A stretch of DNA of 64,000 nt from CAJJBL01 sp964519035 (GCA_964519035.1 CAZFKZ010000002.1:41411-105410), one strand, 5' to 3'. Numbered from the stretch's first letter, positions 9,123 to 18,297 are shown. Notes: generated from the sequence alone by a model not told the origin. Made by a program: numbers and translations.

Positions 9123-9245
9123 ATGACATTTATATTTGGAATAATAATTTCAGCAGTTGTTTTCTTTTTCTTTGATGACATTCAGATATTTATGGTTTCT
9201 TCTGGATTTCGAGATACTTTAGTTTTGTGGCTTCAATCTTGGTAA
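9123..9245 (+). CDS. Small hydrophobic protein (40 aa), unknown
   Basis: ATG preceded by GGTGA at a six-base spacing. The product is MTFIFGIIISAVVFFFFDDI followed by QIFMVSSGFRDTLVLWLQSW: one hydrophobic N-terminal segment, an acidic pair, then an amphipathic tail rich in aromatic residues. It is divergent from the 34-aa protein at 8922-9026, the two starts being about 100 bases apart, so the 447-base interval between the CoA-transferase and the GMC oxidoreductase is filled by two microproteins rather than empty. No similarity to that pair. Coding status rests on frame, ribosome site and composition only. Confidence 0.45.
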   Translation: MTFIFGIIISAVVFFFFDDIQIFMVSSGFRDTLVLWLQSW

Positions 9246-9348
9246 TATATTAAAACATTAAATAAGTTTTTCTAATTGTATTAACTAAACAGTTATTTAT
9301 TATGTTAAGTATATTAGATAGAAACTATAAGAATTTAAGGTTTTGTAA

Positions 9349-10989
9349 ATGAGTGATAATTTTGATTACATTATCGTTGGAGCAGGTTCAGCTGGCTGTG
9401 TTTTAGCTAATAGATTGAGTGCATGTGGTAAATACACTGTATGTTTGCTTGAAGCAGGGCCACCAGATTGGAATCCATTTATTCACATTCCTGCTGGGTT
9501 TATGAGAACTTTAACTAATCCGAAAGTAAACTGGTTATTTCAAGCTGAACCTAGTTGGGGTACTGATGGGAGAGTTATCGATATTCCAAGGGGAAAAACT
9601 TTAGGTGGATCAAGTTCAATTAATGGAATGGTTTTTAATAGAGGTCAAAATATGGATTTTGACGTTTGGGCTCAAAAAGGTAATAAGGGATGGAGTTATA
9701 GTGATTTATTACCTTATTTTAAAAGATATGAAAATAGGTTAGGAGAGCATAACGAAACATTTAGAGGTACAGATGGTGAATTGCCAATTACAGATTTAGA
9801 ATACAGGGATCCTTTATGCGAAGCTTTTATAAAAGGTGCGGTTGAAGAAGGAATTCCAATTAATAATGATTATAACGGAAAAACACAAGAAGGTGTTTCT
9901 TATGTTCAACGGACAACTAGAGGAAGATTTAGAGTTAGCTCAGCTAGGGCTTTTTTAAACCCTGTCAAATCTAGAAAAAATTTAGAAATAATAACAAACG
10001 CATTTGTCACAAAAATACTTTTTGAAAATAAAACTGCTACAGGTTTAAATTATTCTAAAGGTGGTCCAAGAGGTAAAAAATTAACCTTAATGGCTAATAA
10101 AGAAATAATTCTTGCATCTGGAGTTATAAAATCTCCACACTTACTTCATTTATCTGGAATAGGTCCTGGAAAGCTACTTAATGATCTCGGTATTGATATA
10201 GTTCATGATTTAAAAGGTGTTGGAATGAATTTAAGAGATCATTTTGCTCCTAGATTAACAGCTCGTGCAAAAAATATTGAGACAATTAATGAAAAAGCAA
10301 GGGGTGTTAAATTATTAAAGGAAATTGGTAAGTACTTAATTGGTAGACAATCTATTGTTAATTTAAGTCCTACATTGGTTTATTGTTTCTGGCATTCAAA
10401 TGAAACCATTAGAAATCATGATTTGCAAATGACCTTTACTCCAGCGTCATATAAAGAAGGAGTTCAATCTACTCTTGATGATGAACCAGGATTTACTGTA
10501 GCTGCTTGGCAGCAAAGACCTGAGTCCCTTGGATGGGTTAAAGCTAAAAGTAATGACCCTTTTGATACTCCCCTAATTCAGCCTAATTATCTAGATGCAG
10601 AAGAAGATAAAAGAGTTGTCGTAGCTGGTCTAAAATTATCAAGAAAACTGATGCATTCTCAAGCACTATCCAAGTACTTTGATTATGAAGTATACCCTGG
10701 TTTAGATAAACAATCTGATGAAGAGTTACTCCAAATCGCTAGAGAAAGAGGAACTACAACATATCATCAAATGGGAACATGTAGAATGGGTCCTAAAACA
10801 GATCCAACCGCAGTTGTTGATAATGAATTAAAAATTTATGGTTTAAAGAACATAAGAGTTATTGACGCTTCTATTATGCCAACAATGCTATCTGCTAATT
10901 TACATTCAGGTGCAACACTGATCGGAGAAAAAGGTTCTGATTTAGTGCTTGGAAAAGAACCGCTCATGTCAGCGGATTTAAAATACTAA
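9349..10989 (+). CDS. GMC-family FAD-dependent oxidoreductase (choline/alcohol dehydrogenase-like)
   Basis: 546 aa flavoprotein that oxidises a primary or secondary alcohol. The FAD dinucleotide fold is at residues 6-20 (IIVGAGSAGCVLANR); GMC signature 1 appears as PRGKTLGGSSSINGM; GMC signature 2 lies near ASGVIKSPHLLHLSGIGP. The C-terminal segment HQMGTCRMGPKTDPTAVVD and ANLHSGATLIGEKGSD carries the active-site histidine. It resembles BetA or PEG-dehydrogenase relatives, but the substrate is not settled. A YghU-type GST follows 37 bases later on the same strand, suggesting a linked role. Confidence 0.9.
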   Translation: MSDNFDYIIVGAGSAGCVLANRLSACGKYTVCLLEAGPPDWNPFIHIPAGFMRTLTNPKVNWLFQAEPSWGTDGRVIDIPRGKTLGGSSSINGMVFNRGQNMDFDVWAQKGNKGWSYSDLLPYFKRYENRLGEHNETFRGTDGELPITDLEYRDPLCEAFIKGAVEEGIPINNDYNGKTQEGVSYVQRTTRGRFRVSSARAFLNPVKSRKNLEIITNAFVTKILFENKTATGLNYSKGGPRGKKLTLMANKEIILASGVIKSPHLLHLSGIGPGKLLNDLGIDIVHDLKGVGMNLRDHFAPRLTARAKNIETINEKARGVKLLKEIGKYLIGRQSIVNLSPTLVYCFWHSNETIRNHDLQMTFTPASYKEGVQSTLDDEPGFTVAAWQQRPESLGWVKAKSNDPFDTPLIQPNYLDAEEDKRVVVAGLKLSRKLMHSQALSKYFDYEVYPGLDKQSDEELLQIARERGTTTYHQMGTCRMGPKTDPTAVVDNELKIYGLKNIRVIDASIMPTMLSANLHSGATLIGEKGSDLVLGKEPLMSADLKY

Positions 10990-11026
10990 TAAGTTTTTTA
11001 ATTATATTATAAAAAAGGAATTTCAA

Positions 11027-11896
11027 TTGTCAGTTGAACAAAATTATATACCCCCTCAAATATGGAAGTGGGATAAAGAAAATGGTGGGAAATTTGCTAA
11101 TATAAATCGACCAATATCAGGATATACTCATGAACAGAAATTGCCAATTGGCAAACATCCTTTTCAGTTATATTCTCAAGGTACTCCAAATGGCGTTAAG
11201 GTAACCGTAATGCTTGAAGAGTTACTTGAATTAGGAATTGTGGAAGCTGAATATGATGCATGGCTTATAAGAATTGGCAAAGGTGAACAGTTTGGCTCGG
11301 GTTTTGTTGAAATTAACCCTAATTCTAAAATACCAAGTTTATTAGATAATTCAAATTCTAAACAGCTTAGAGTTTTTGAATCTGGATCAATATTATTGTA
11401 TTTGGCAGATAAATTTAAGAATTTTATTCCACAAAAATTTGAAGAAAGAACGGAATGTTTGTCATGGTTGTTTTGGCAAATGGCAAGTGCTCCTTATCTT
11501 GGAGGAGGCTTTGGGCATTTTTATGCCTATGCTCCTGAAAAATTTGAATATCCTATTGATCGTTTTTCCATGGAAGTTAAAAGGCAATTAGATGTTTTAG
11601 ATAAACAATTATCAAATAAAAACTTCATTTGTTGTAATCAATATACCATAGCAGACATAGCTATATGGCCATGGTATGGTGCACTTATTCTAGGAAGATT
11701 ATATAGTGCGGGAGATTTTCTAGATGTTACATCTTACAAAAATATTTTGAGATGGGCAAATAAGATTGATAACAGACCTGCTATCAAAAGAGGTAGGATG
11801 GTCAATAGAATTACTGGTAAATTAGAAAGCCAACTTCATGAAAGACACGATGCTGAAGACTTTTTAAAAAGTACTCAAGATAAAATTATTAAATAA
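11027..11896 (+). CDS. yghU: YghU-type (Nu class) glutathione S-transferase / disulfide reductase
   Basis: 289 aa. The whole protein tracks E. coli YghU: an N-terminal extension (KWDKENGGKFANINRPISG), the thioredoxin-fold segment with YSQGTPNGVKVTVMLEELLE, INPNSKIPSLLD and FESGSILLYLADK, and the helical domain with YTIADIAIWPWYG and a tail LHERHDAEDF. This class binds two glutathiones and shows disulfide-bond reductase and organic-peroxide activity. The start is TTG at 11027, preceded by AAAAAAGGA. It follows the GMC oxidoreductase closely and is part of a region rich in glutathione and redox enzymes. Confidence 0.93.
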   Translation: MSVEQNYIPPQIWKWDKENGGKFANINRPISGYTHEQKLPIGKHPFQLYSQGTPNGVKVTVMLEELLELGIVEAEYDAWLIRIGKGEQFGSGFVEINPNSKIPSLLDNSNSKQLRVFESGSILLYLADKFKNFIPQKFEERTECLSWLFWQMASAPYLGGGFGHFYAYAPEKFEYPIDRFSMEVKRQLDVLDKQLSNKNFICCNQYTIADIAIWPWYGALILGRLYSAGDFLDVTSYKNILRWANKIDNRPAIKRGRMVNRITGKLESQLHERHDAEDFLKSTQDKIIK

Positions 11897-11935
11897 TATA
11901 GAGTTTTAAAAATTAAACATTTAAATATTTACTAA

Positions 11936-12694
11936 TTAAATTTTTTCAAGACCTAGGGCTGAAGTATAAAGCCTATTCCAAGTAGGACTTAGAGTTATTT
12001 GATTTATACAAACGTGTTTTGGCATTTGTGATATAAATGCTACTGTTTCACTTATATCTTCTGTTTGAAGCATTTTATCTTTGTCTTCCTGAGAAATAGG
12101 TATTGGTCTCTGATCTAGTAGGGGAGTTGAAACTTCACCTGGACAAACTGCACAAGCGCGAATTCCAAGGTTGCAATATTTCATATTAATAGTTTCAGTC
12201 ATTGCGTTTACAGCATGCTTTGAAGCAATATATGAAGTTCCTGACAAAAAACTTATGTGGTTTCCAGCCCAAGAAGAAATATTTATAATTAAACCATCTT
12301 TTTGTTTTTTCATAATAGGTAAAGCAGATTTACAACAATAAAACATTCCATTAACATTAACTTTAAAAATTAAATCCCATTCATTTTCATCAATATTATC
12401 CCAATCTCTATTTTGTATATTCATTCCTGCTGCATTGACAAGTATGTCTAAATATCCAAATTCATTTTTAATTTCTTGAATAGTTTTTTTAACTTCATTA
12501 ACGGAAGTTATATCAAACGGTTTAATACTTACAAAGTTTGAGCATTTTGATGCTGTTTTTAAAAGTCCATCTTCGTTAATATCTGATAAAATTACTTTCA
12601 TTTTCATATCCGAAAATGTAGTTGCTATTTTTTGCCCCATTCCTCCACTAGCACCAGTAACCCAAACAGTTTTATTTTCTAAATTTCTTTGCAT
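11936..12694 (-). CDS. Short-chain dehydrogenase/reductase (SDR), tandem copy A
   Basis: 252 aa classical SDR. NAD(P) loop TGASGGMG at 14-20, NAAG at 87-90, catalytic Ser140/141, Tyr155 and Lys159 (YIASK). Oxidises or reduces a hydroxyl/keto group; substrate unknown. It is the same length as the next gene, 12734-13492, and they share long identical stretches such as SKHAVNAMTETINMKYCNLG and QMPKHVC, so this is a tandem duplication. Gene gap 39 bases. All three minus-strand SDRs probably form one transcript starting upstream of 14328. Confidence 0.9.
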   Translation of the reverse strand: MQRNLENKTVWVTGASGGMGQKIATTFSDMKMKVILSDINEDGLLKTASKCSNFVSIKPFDITSVNEVKKTIQEIKNEFGYLDILVNAAGMNIQNRDWDNIDENEWDLIFKVNVNGMFYCCKSALPIMKKQKDGLIINISSWAGNHISFLSGTSYIASKHAVNAMTETINMKYCNLGIRACAVCPGEVSTPLLDQRPIPISQEDKDKMLQTEDISETVAFISQMPKHVCINQITLSPTWNRLYTSALGLEKI

Positions 12695-12733
12695 TTAATT
12701 TATCCAATATTTTAATTTACTAATATTTTAAAT

Positions 12734-13492
12734 TTATAGTGCTTCAATACCTAAATCTGCAATATACCTTCTGTGCCAAGTTGGGCTAATTGTTAACTCA
12801 TTAACACACACATGTTTAGGCATTTGGCATAAAAAAGCTATTGTTTCGCCTAAATCGTCAGGTTGAAGCATTTTATTTTTTTGAATGATGGATAATTTTT
12901 TCGGACGCTTATCTAAAATTGCAGTAGCAACCTCACCAGGACAAAGTGCACAAGCTCTAATTCCAAGATTACAATACTTCATATTAATAGTCTCAGTCAT
13001 CGCATTCACAGCGTGTTTTGAGGAAGTATAAGAAACTCCTGATAAAAGACTTATGTGATTCCCTGACCATGATGAAACATTTATAATTAAGCCATCTTGT
13101 TTCACTTTCATTAATGGAATTACAGATTTGCAACAATAAAATAACCCATTTATGTTAGTTTGAAATACTTTGTCCCAATCATTTTCATTTATATTATCCC
13201 AGTCTCTGTTTTCGATATTAATTCCAGCAGCATTGATTAATATATCAATATTTTTATATTCTCTTTCAATTTCCTTAACAGTATCTTTCACTGATTCCTT
13301 ATATGATACGTCTAATACTTTTATACTTACTTCGTTATCACATTTAAGAGCAGTTTCTTGAAGGGTTTCCAAATTTCTTCCTGATAAGATTACTTTCATC
13401 CCTAATTTCGACAAGGTTATGGCTGAATTTTGTCCTATCCCAGATCCTGCTCCTGTTATCCATACAATTTTATTTTTTAAATTTCTTTTCAT
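12734..13492 (-). CDS. Short-chain dehydrogenase/reductase (SDR), tandem copy B
   Basis: 252 aa SDR paralogous to the gene at 11936-12694. NAD(P) loop TGAGSGIG at 14-20; NAAG at 87-90; catalytic Tyr155 and Lys159 (YTSSK). The closest conservation between the copies is in the active-site helix and the segment CPGEV; the substrate-loop region around residues 195-210 differs (RPIPISQEDKD versus RPKKLSIIQKN), which hints at changed substrate range after duplication. Gap to the upstream SDR is 32 bases. Substrate unknown. Confidence 0.9.
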   Translation of the reverse strand: MKRNLKNKIVWITGAGSGIGQNSAITLSKLGMKVILSGRNLETLQETALKCDNEVSIKVLDVSYKESVKDTVKEIEREYKNIDILINAAGINIENRDWDNINENDWDKVFQTNINGLFYCCKSVIPLMKVKQDGLIINVSSWSGNHISLLSGVSYTSSKHAVNAMTETINMKYCNLGIRACALCPGEVATAILDKRPKKLSIIQKNKMLQPDDLGETIAFLCQMPKHVCVNELTISPTWHRRYIADLGIEAL

Positions 13493-13524
13493 AAGTAAGA
13501 CTTTCTTTGATTTTAAAAAAGGGT

Positions 13525-14328
13525 CTATTGAGCAGTTAAACCGCCATCTACTACCAAACTTGATCCTGTCATAAAGCTAGATGAATCTGAGGATAAAAAT
13601 AATATTGTTTTTGCCACTTCCTCTGCCGTACCCAATCTACCTATGGGTGTCTGGGAAAGACCTGCAAGCATTGATTCATCTGATGTCATTTGAGGATTTT
13701 GTAATAATCTAGCATTCGATACTTGAGTACCCATTTCGGTTTCAATGATACCAGGGTGAACTTGATTAATTCGAATAGGGTATTTTTTCTTTCCATAATA
13801 AATAGCCATAGACTTAGTAAAAGTCGTTATTCCTCCTTTTGTCATAGAATATAGTGGGTCTAATTGAGATCCTACAAGGCCTGCAACTGAACTAAGATTT
13901 ATAACTGAACTTCCAAATTTAGACTTTTTTCCTGCGCCAATCAACAAAGGTGTAATATGTTTTAAACCTAAAAAAACACCCGTTAAATTTATAGAAATTA
14001 ATTTATGGTACTCTTCGATTGAAACATCATTAATTTCTTTGCCTAACCAAATTCCAGCATTATTAATTAATATATCAATGTATTGTTTTTTCTTTTTTAA
14101 TACTTCTGAAAATTCAACCCATTCATTTTCTTTTGCAACATTTATTTTATAGAAATAAGCTTTGTTATTTAAACTTGTAATTTCATTAACAGTTTGAAGC
14201 CCATTATCTTCATCAATATCTAAAATAAATACTGTGGCACCAGCGTTAGATAAGGCTTTGCTAACGGATTTTCCAATACCTTTAGAGCCACCAGTTACTA
14301 TTGCAGTTTTATCTTGCAATTGTTTCAT
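13525..14328 (-). CDS. Short-chain dehydrogenase/reductase (SDR), FabG/cyclohexanol dehydrogenase-like
   Basis: 267 aa SDR, not a close paralogue of the two downstream copies. NAD(P) loop TGGSKGIG at 12-19, NNAG at 89-92, Ser147, Tyr160 and Lys164 (YSMTK), and a typical C-terminus SSFMTGSSLVVDGGLTAQ. The pattern fits 3-alpha/20-beta-hydroxysteroid or cyclohexanol dehydrogenase-like SDRs. First gene of the three-SDR minus-strand run; an AAAGGTAAATCTC ribosome site precedes the ATG. It is divergent from the bicupin gene at 14497, so the 168-base gap should hold promoters for both directions, though I see no clear hexamers. Confidence 0.88.
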   Translation of the reverse strand: MKQLQDKTAIVTGGSKGIGKSVSKALSNAGATVFILDIDEDNGLQTVNEITSLNNKAYFYKINVAKENEWVEFSEVLKKKKQYIDILINNAGIWLGKEINDVSIEEYHKLISINLTGVFLGLKHITPLLIGAGKKSKFGSSVINLSSVAGLVGSQLDPLYSMTKGGITTFTKSMAIYYGKKKYPIRINQVHPGIIETEMGTQVSNARLLQNPQMTSDESMLAGLSQTPIGRLGTAEEVAKTILFLSSDSSSFMTGSSLVVDGGLTAQ

Positions 14329-14496
14329 GAGATTTACCTTTCAAAATTTTTAAAAAATAACATTTTGAACATGAAATTTAATATTCTCTTTTAAATAACT
14401 TAGAATTTAATATTTTACTTTTCAATTAAATTTACAAATTAATATCTTTAGTTAATATTAAATAATTGTTTTTTATATTTATTTAGGAGATGTGTT

Positions 14497-15402
14497 ATGG
14501 ATGATATAAATAATTTTAAAGCTGAATCAGCTCGTCAAAGAGCTGTTTATAATACGCCCAAAAATGTTTTTAATTGGTCATGGCCAAAAGTTCCTCGACA
14601 TAAATTTATATCAGAAAAAATTGAAGCTTATAATTTTGGTGATGCAAGTTTAATTATTCCCTTAGATATTTCCCATATTTTATTAACTAATTATCCTGCT
14701 ACAATTCCATCTATATTAGCTAGGTATATAAGGTTAAAAAAGAATGCCCCTATTTCACATAATTTAATTGCTTCTGGTGAAATATATTATGTCCTTGAAG
14801 GTAACGGAAAAAGTGTTTCTTCTAAGGATATTGTTGAGTGGTCTAAAGGAGATGTTTTTTGTTTGCCAGGGGGCAATAATACTACACACTCTTCTGCTTC
14901 AGAAAACTCTATTTTATTTTTAGTTACTAATGAACCTTTATTATCGTTTGAAGAGTTGAAACCTTCAAAAAACAGTAATAAAAAAGTTAAATATACTCAC
15001 TGGACAAATAAAAAAATTATATCAACTCTTGATGATCTCTATAAGAGACCAAAAACTAAAGAAACAGCTGGTGTAGCAGTTCAATTTTCCTCTCCAGACA
15101 CACTTCCAAGCACAAATACAATACCTATGATTAACACTGCTTTAAATACACTTGAATCTGGTGGAGATCAACAATCTCATAGACATAATGGTGCTGCTAT
15201 AACACTTGCTATTCAGGCAGATAATATATATTCACGTATAGAAGACGAAAAAATAAATTGGGAGAATGGAGTTGTTTTAGTGACCCCAGCTGCAGAACTT
15301 CATTCACATCATAATAGAGGATCAAAACGAATGATGAGCTTTGTTGTACAAGATGAGGGTTTGCATTTTTATCTTAGAACAACAGGTTTTAGTTGGAATT
15401 AA
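14497..15402 (+). CDS. Bicupin protein, gentisate-1,2-dioxygenase-like
   Basis: 301 aa with two cupin barrels. The N-terminal barrel (about residues 85-150) has SHNLIASGEIYYVLEG and FCLPGGNNTTH; the C-terminal barrel (about 225-295) has SHRHNGAAITLAI and HSHHN. Fe(II) ring-cleaving bicupins use His-x-His plus a later His; the C-terminal barrel keeps HRH and a later histidine, but the usual Glu is replaced, and the N-terminal barrel has lost one His. Thus it may be a dioxygenase with a single metal site or a non-catalytic relative. AGGAGA precedes the ATG. The DsbA-like gene follows 19 bases on. Confidence 0.7.
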   Translation: MDDINNFKAESARQRAVYNTPKNVFNWSWPKVPRHKFISEKIEAYNFGDASLIIPLDISHILLTNYPATIPSILARYIRLKKNAPISHNLIASGEIYYVLEGNGKSVSSKDIVEWSKGDVFCLPGGNNTTHSSASENSILFLVTNEPLLSFEELKPSKNSNKKVKYTHWTNKKIISTLDDLYKRPKTKETAGVAVQFSSPDTLPSTNTIPMINTALNTLESGGDQQSHRHNGAAITLAIQADNIYSRIEDEKINWENGVVLVTPAAELHSHHNRGSKRMMSFVVQDEGLHFYLRTTGFSWN

Positions 15403-15421
15403 TATTAATTAGAGTAAAAAA

Positions 15422-16036
15422 ATGAATGAAATACCTTTAGAAGTTTTTACAGATTATGTTTGTCCTTGGTGTTATTTAGGAGATGCAAGAGTAAAAAAAA
15501 TAAAAGAAAATTTTAATATTAAAATTAAACTAGTTCATTTTCCTTTGCATCCTGAAACTCCTAAAGAGGGTAGAACTTTATTAGAGCTTTTTAGAACTAG
15601 TTCAGAAGATATAAAGGAAAAAAACTTAAGAATGAAAGGATTAATGGAACAAGAAAATCTTCCATATAACGATAGGACTCATACATATAACAGCAGACTA
15701 GCTCAAGAGGTTGGTGCTTGGGCAGAAACAATTCAACCAGACACAACTATTCATGATAAATTCTATGAGGCTTATTTTGTTAATGGTTTAAATGTTGGTT
15801 TAGAAGAAGTTATTCTTGATGTGGTATCTAAATCCAATCTTGACGTAAATGAAGCAAAATCAGTTATTTTAAATAGAACATTTAAAAGTCATATTGACAA
15901 AGATTGGGAAAAATCAGGGAAATACGGTGTTACAGGAGTTCCTACTTTTGTTTATGAAGGTCAAAGCCTAGTTGGAGCGCAACCATATGAAAGTTTAGAA
16001 CGTTTTTTAAATCATTTTGGTATAAAAAGTAATTAA
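15422..16036 (+). CDS. DsbA-family oxidoreductase of the FrnE type
   Basis: 204 aa thioredoxin-fold protein with a helical insertion. The active site CPWC is in TDYVCPWCYLGD (about residues 10-21), and the cis-proline loop is GVTGVPTFVYEG. No signal peptide is present, so it works in the cytosol, unlike periplasmic DsbA. FrnE-like proteins act as disulfide oxidoreductases; the closely related 2-hydroxychromene-2-carboxylate isomerases / kappa GSTs use glutathione in aromatic degradation. Lying between a bicupin and a flavodoxin-like protein, either redox support or an isomerase role is possible. Confidence 0.82.
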   Translation: MNEIPLEVFTDYVCPWCYLGDARVKKIKENFNIKIKLVHFPLHPETPKEGRTLLELFRTSSEDIKEKNLRMKGLMEQENLPYNDRTHTYNSRLAQEVGAWAETIQPDTTIHDKFYEAYFVNGLNVGLEEVILDVVSKSNLDVNEAKSVILNRTFKSHIDKDWEKSGKYGVTGVPTFVYEGQSLVGAQPYESLERFLNHFGIKSN

Positions 16037-16044
16037 TTTAAAAA

Positions 16045-16509
16045 ATGAAATCTAAAACTATACTATTTATAAATCATTCTCCGTCTAAAAATACATTAAG
16101 ACTAACAAATCATATTAAAAATAAAGTAAAAAGCTTAAATCCTAAAATACAATTAATTACTTTAAATACTAATGACACTTTTGTTGGATCTTTTGATTTA
16201 GTAGACGCCGTTATTATTGGAACTGTCGAAAATTTTGGATATATGTCAGGTATGACAAAAGATTTTTTTGATAGATGCTTTGATGGTTTAAAAGACAAAA
16301 CACAGGGACTTCCAATTTTTTACTATGTACGTGCAGGTTTAGATGGTGAAGGAAGTCAAATGGCAATAAACAAAATTCTAATAGGCTTAAAATGGCGTCA
16401 AGTTTTGCCTCCATTGATTTTAAAAGGAGAATGGAGTGATAATTTTATAGAGTTGCTTGAAGAAAAAACTTTAACATTCGTTAATGGTGTGGAAATGGGA
16501 GTTTATTAA
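16045..16509 (+). CDS. Flavodoxin-like / NADPH-dependent FMN reductase family protein
   Basis: 154 aa. Begins with a beta strand and FMN-phosphate loop (ILFINHSPSKNTLRL), then DAVIIGTVENFGYMSGMTKDFFDRCF and FYYVRAGLDGEGSQMAI, typical of flavodoxin-fold proteins of the WrbA / FMN-reductase group. It lies 8 bases after the DsbA-like gene, so the bicupin, DsbA-like and flavodoxin genes look like one operon. Probable role: electron transfer or quinone/flavin reduction for that pathway (inference). Its stop shares TTAA with the stop of the convergent dehydrogenase gene. Confidence 0.8.
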   Translation: MKSKTILFINHSPSKNTLRLTNHIKNKVKSLNPKIQLITLNTNDTFVGSFDLVDAVIIGTVENFGYMSGMTKDFFDRCFDGLKDKTQGLPIFYYVRAGLDGEGSQMAINKILIGLKWRQVLPPLILKGEWSDNFIELLEEKTLTFVNGVEMGVY

Positions 16510-17354
16510 TTATTTTTTGGAAACTCAGGTATATTTTTTAATCCTTTTAATAAAGCTTTTTGAAAATTTTTCATAGCCTCAGAAGATGTTGTCTGCATTC
16601 CTTCTAGTCCATCTAAAAAACTGTTCACATCTTTCTCTAAAATACCTATAGTATTTTTCTTATCATAACTCTCTTTTGACCAATCTATAGAATTTAAATT
16701 CTCGCTAAACCAGGTTTTGCCTGAAGAGCAATTTAGTATTTCTAATAATTGATCTGTACTTATATTTAAATTTTTTGCTTCTGATAGGACATGTCGTACA
16801 GCAAGCACTGAACAAGATGCAACAAAGTTATTTAAAACTTTTACAGACATTCCTGATCCAAAATTACCAATATGATGAATTTTATCGCCTAATATGCTTA
16901 ATAATGGATTAATTTGATTAAACTCATCTATTGTTGATCCTACCATAAATGTTAAAGATGCATCCTTTGCTTTCATTGGTGCACCAGACATTGGTGCCTC
17001 AATTATTTTAATATTTTCAGGTGTTTTGTTTTTGAAGTCATTCAAGAAAGAAGGAGACAAGGTTGAACAAATGATAAGTGTTTTAGGACTGTTCAAAGTA
17101 AAAAGACCATCGGGACCTTCACATAAATCTAAAGTTTCTTTAATATCTCTTACTATGCTGAAAATTATATCAGAATTTTCAAAAAATGTTCTTTTTGAAG
17201 AAACAAAATTGTCTTTTATTAATAAAAAATCTTCTTTCGGTCTTATATCATATCCTATAGCTTTAATTTTATTTTTAATGAGTACCTGAAGCATAGGAAG
17301 TCCCATAGTGCCGCAGCCAGCAATGCCCACATTCATTTGTAGTATATTTTTCAT
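16506..17354 (-). CDS. 3-hydroxyisobutyrate dehydrogenase family NAD(P)-dependent oxidoreductase
   Basis: 282 aa. Residues 8-24 (NVGIAGCGTMGLPMLQV) form the Rossmann dinucleotide loop; EAPMSGAPMKAKDASLTFMVG is the substrate-binding signature; the catalytic lysine lies in GSGMSVKVLNNFVAS. The family oxidises beta-hydroxyacids such as 3-hydroxyisobutyrate, tartronate semialdehyde or 6-phosphogluconate relatives; the exact acid is unknown. A ribosome-like AGG precedes the ATG at 17354, supporting that start over the Met six residues on. Convergent with the flavodoxin gene, sharing the TTAA of both stops. Confidence 0.88.
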   Translation of the reverse strand: MKNILQMNVGIAGCGTMGLPMLQVLIKNKIKAIGYDIRPKEDFLLIKDNFVSSKRTFFENSDIIFSIVRDIKETLDLCEGPDGLFTLNSPKTLIICSTLSPSFLNDFKNKTPENIKIIEAPMSGAPMKAKDASLTFMVGSTIDEFNQINPLLSILGDKIHHIGNFGSGMSVKVLNNFVASCSVLAVRHVLSEAKNLNISTDQLLEILNCSSGKTWFSENLNSIDWSKESYDKKNTIGILEKDVNSFLDGLEGMQTTSSEAMKNFQKALLKGLKNIPEFPKNN

Positions 17355-17439
17355 TTTTTAAAACCTGTTAAAAATTCAGAGACTTGTTTTAAAGCATTTT
17401 ATTAAATATATTAAGTAAAATTTTTTATATGGACAAATT

Positions 17440-18297
17440 ATGAATCAAATAGAAATAAATATAGATGAACTTAAAACATGGATTGGAAGTTCAGAAGAAA
17501 GTGTCGATGAAGTTTCCAAAAGTCTTGAAAAAAGGTTTAAAGCTACATTAGATTTAGATCCTGGAAATCCTGCTAAAGGTGATGAAGCTTCCTCTGGAAT
17601 TCATTGGACACTTGCACCTGCAGTGGTTAAATCTTCATTATTAGGTAAGGATTCTCATCCAGAAAAAGGTAGTTTCTTACCTCCTGTTCCTTTACCTAGA
17701 AGAATGTGGGCAGGTTGTGAGACAGAATTTTTTTCTCCTTTATATATTGGAGATATAGTAACAAAGAAATCTACTATAGTTGATATCATTATAAAAAATG
17801 GAAAATCTGGTTTGTTGTGTTTTGTAAAAGCAAAGTATGAGTTTTTTGTAGAAAGTCATTTAATTATTGAAGAATATCATGATATTGTTTATAGAGATTT
17901 ACAACCTACAGATAAATCAAAAATTACAAAAATTAATTTACCAAATTTTGTATCTTCTTATGAAGAAAATTTTTTTGCTCATCCCACTACTTTATTTAGG
18001 TATTCAGCAATAACCTTTAACGGTCATAGAATACATTATGACTACCCTTATTCAACTAAAGAAGAAGGTTACAAAGATCTGGTTTTTCACGGACCGTTGC
18101 AGGCGACATTACTTTTAAGGGCAGCAGAAAAATTTAAAAAAGTTAAAGCTAAGAAATTTGTTCACAAGGGTATAGCTCCTGTTTTTGCAAATAATGATTT
18201 ACTTATTAATATTGAAGATACAAATAATGGATTAATAAATTGTTATACCAGTACAAAAGATGCAGGTTTAACTATGAAGGCAGAAGCAACCTTTTAA
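17440..18297 (+). CDS. Mesaconyl-C4-CoA hydratase-like (MaoC / FAS1-type dehydratase) enzyme
   Basis: 285 aa double hot-dog protein. The N-terminal half carries the FAS1-like dehydratase domain (WAGCETEFFSPLYIGDIVTKKS); the second half has the MaoC motif RYSAITFNGHRIHYDYPYST followed by YKDLVFHGPLQATLLL, with the catalytic Asp/His pair in the hydratase segment. This arrangement is that of mesaconyl-C4-CoA hydratases and HTD2-like dehydratases, which add water to branched unsaturated acyl-CoAs. With the CaiB-type CoA-transferase at 7729 and the dehydrogenases around it, a branched dicarboxylic acid or aromatic breakdown product is a plausible substrate (inference). Confidence 0.78.
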   Translation: MNQIEINIDELKTWIGSSEESVDEVSKSLEKRFKATLDLDPGNPAKGDEASSGIHWTLAPAVVKSSLLGKDSHPEKGSFLPPVPLPRRMWAGCETEFFSPLYIGDIVTKKSTIVDIIIKNGKSGLLCFVKAKYEFFVESHLIIEEYHDIVYRDLQPTDKSKITKINLPNFVSSYEENFFAHPTTLFRYSAITFNGHRIHYDYPYSTKEEGYKDLVFHGPLQATLLLRAAEKFKKVKAKKFVHKGIAPVFANNDLLINIEDTNNGLINCYTSTKDAGLTMKAEATF

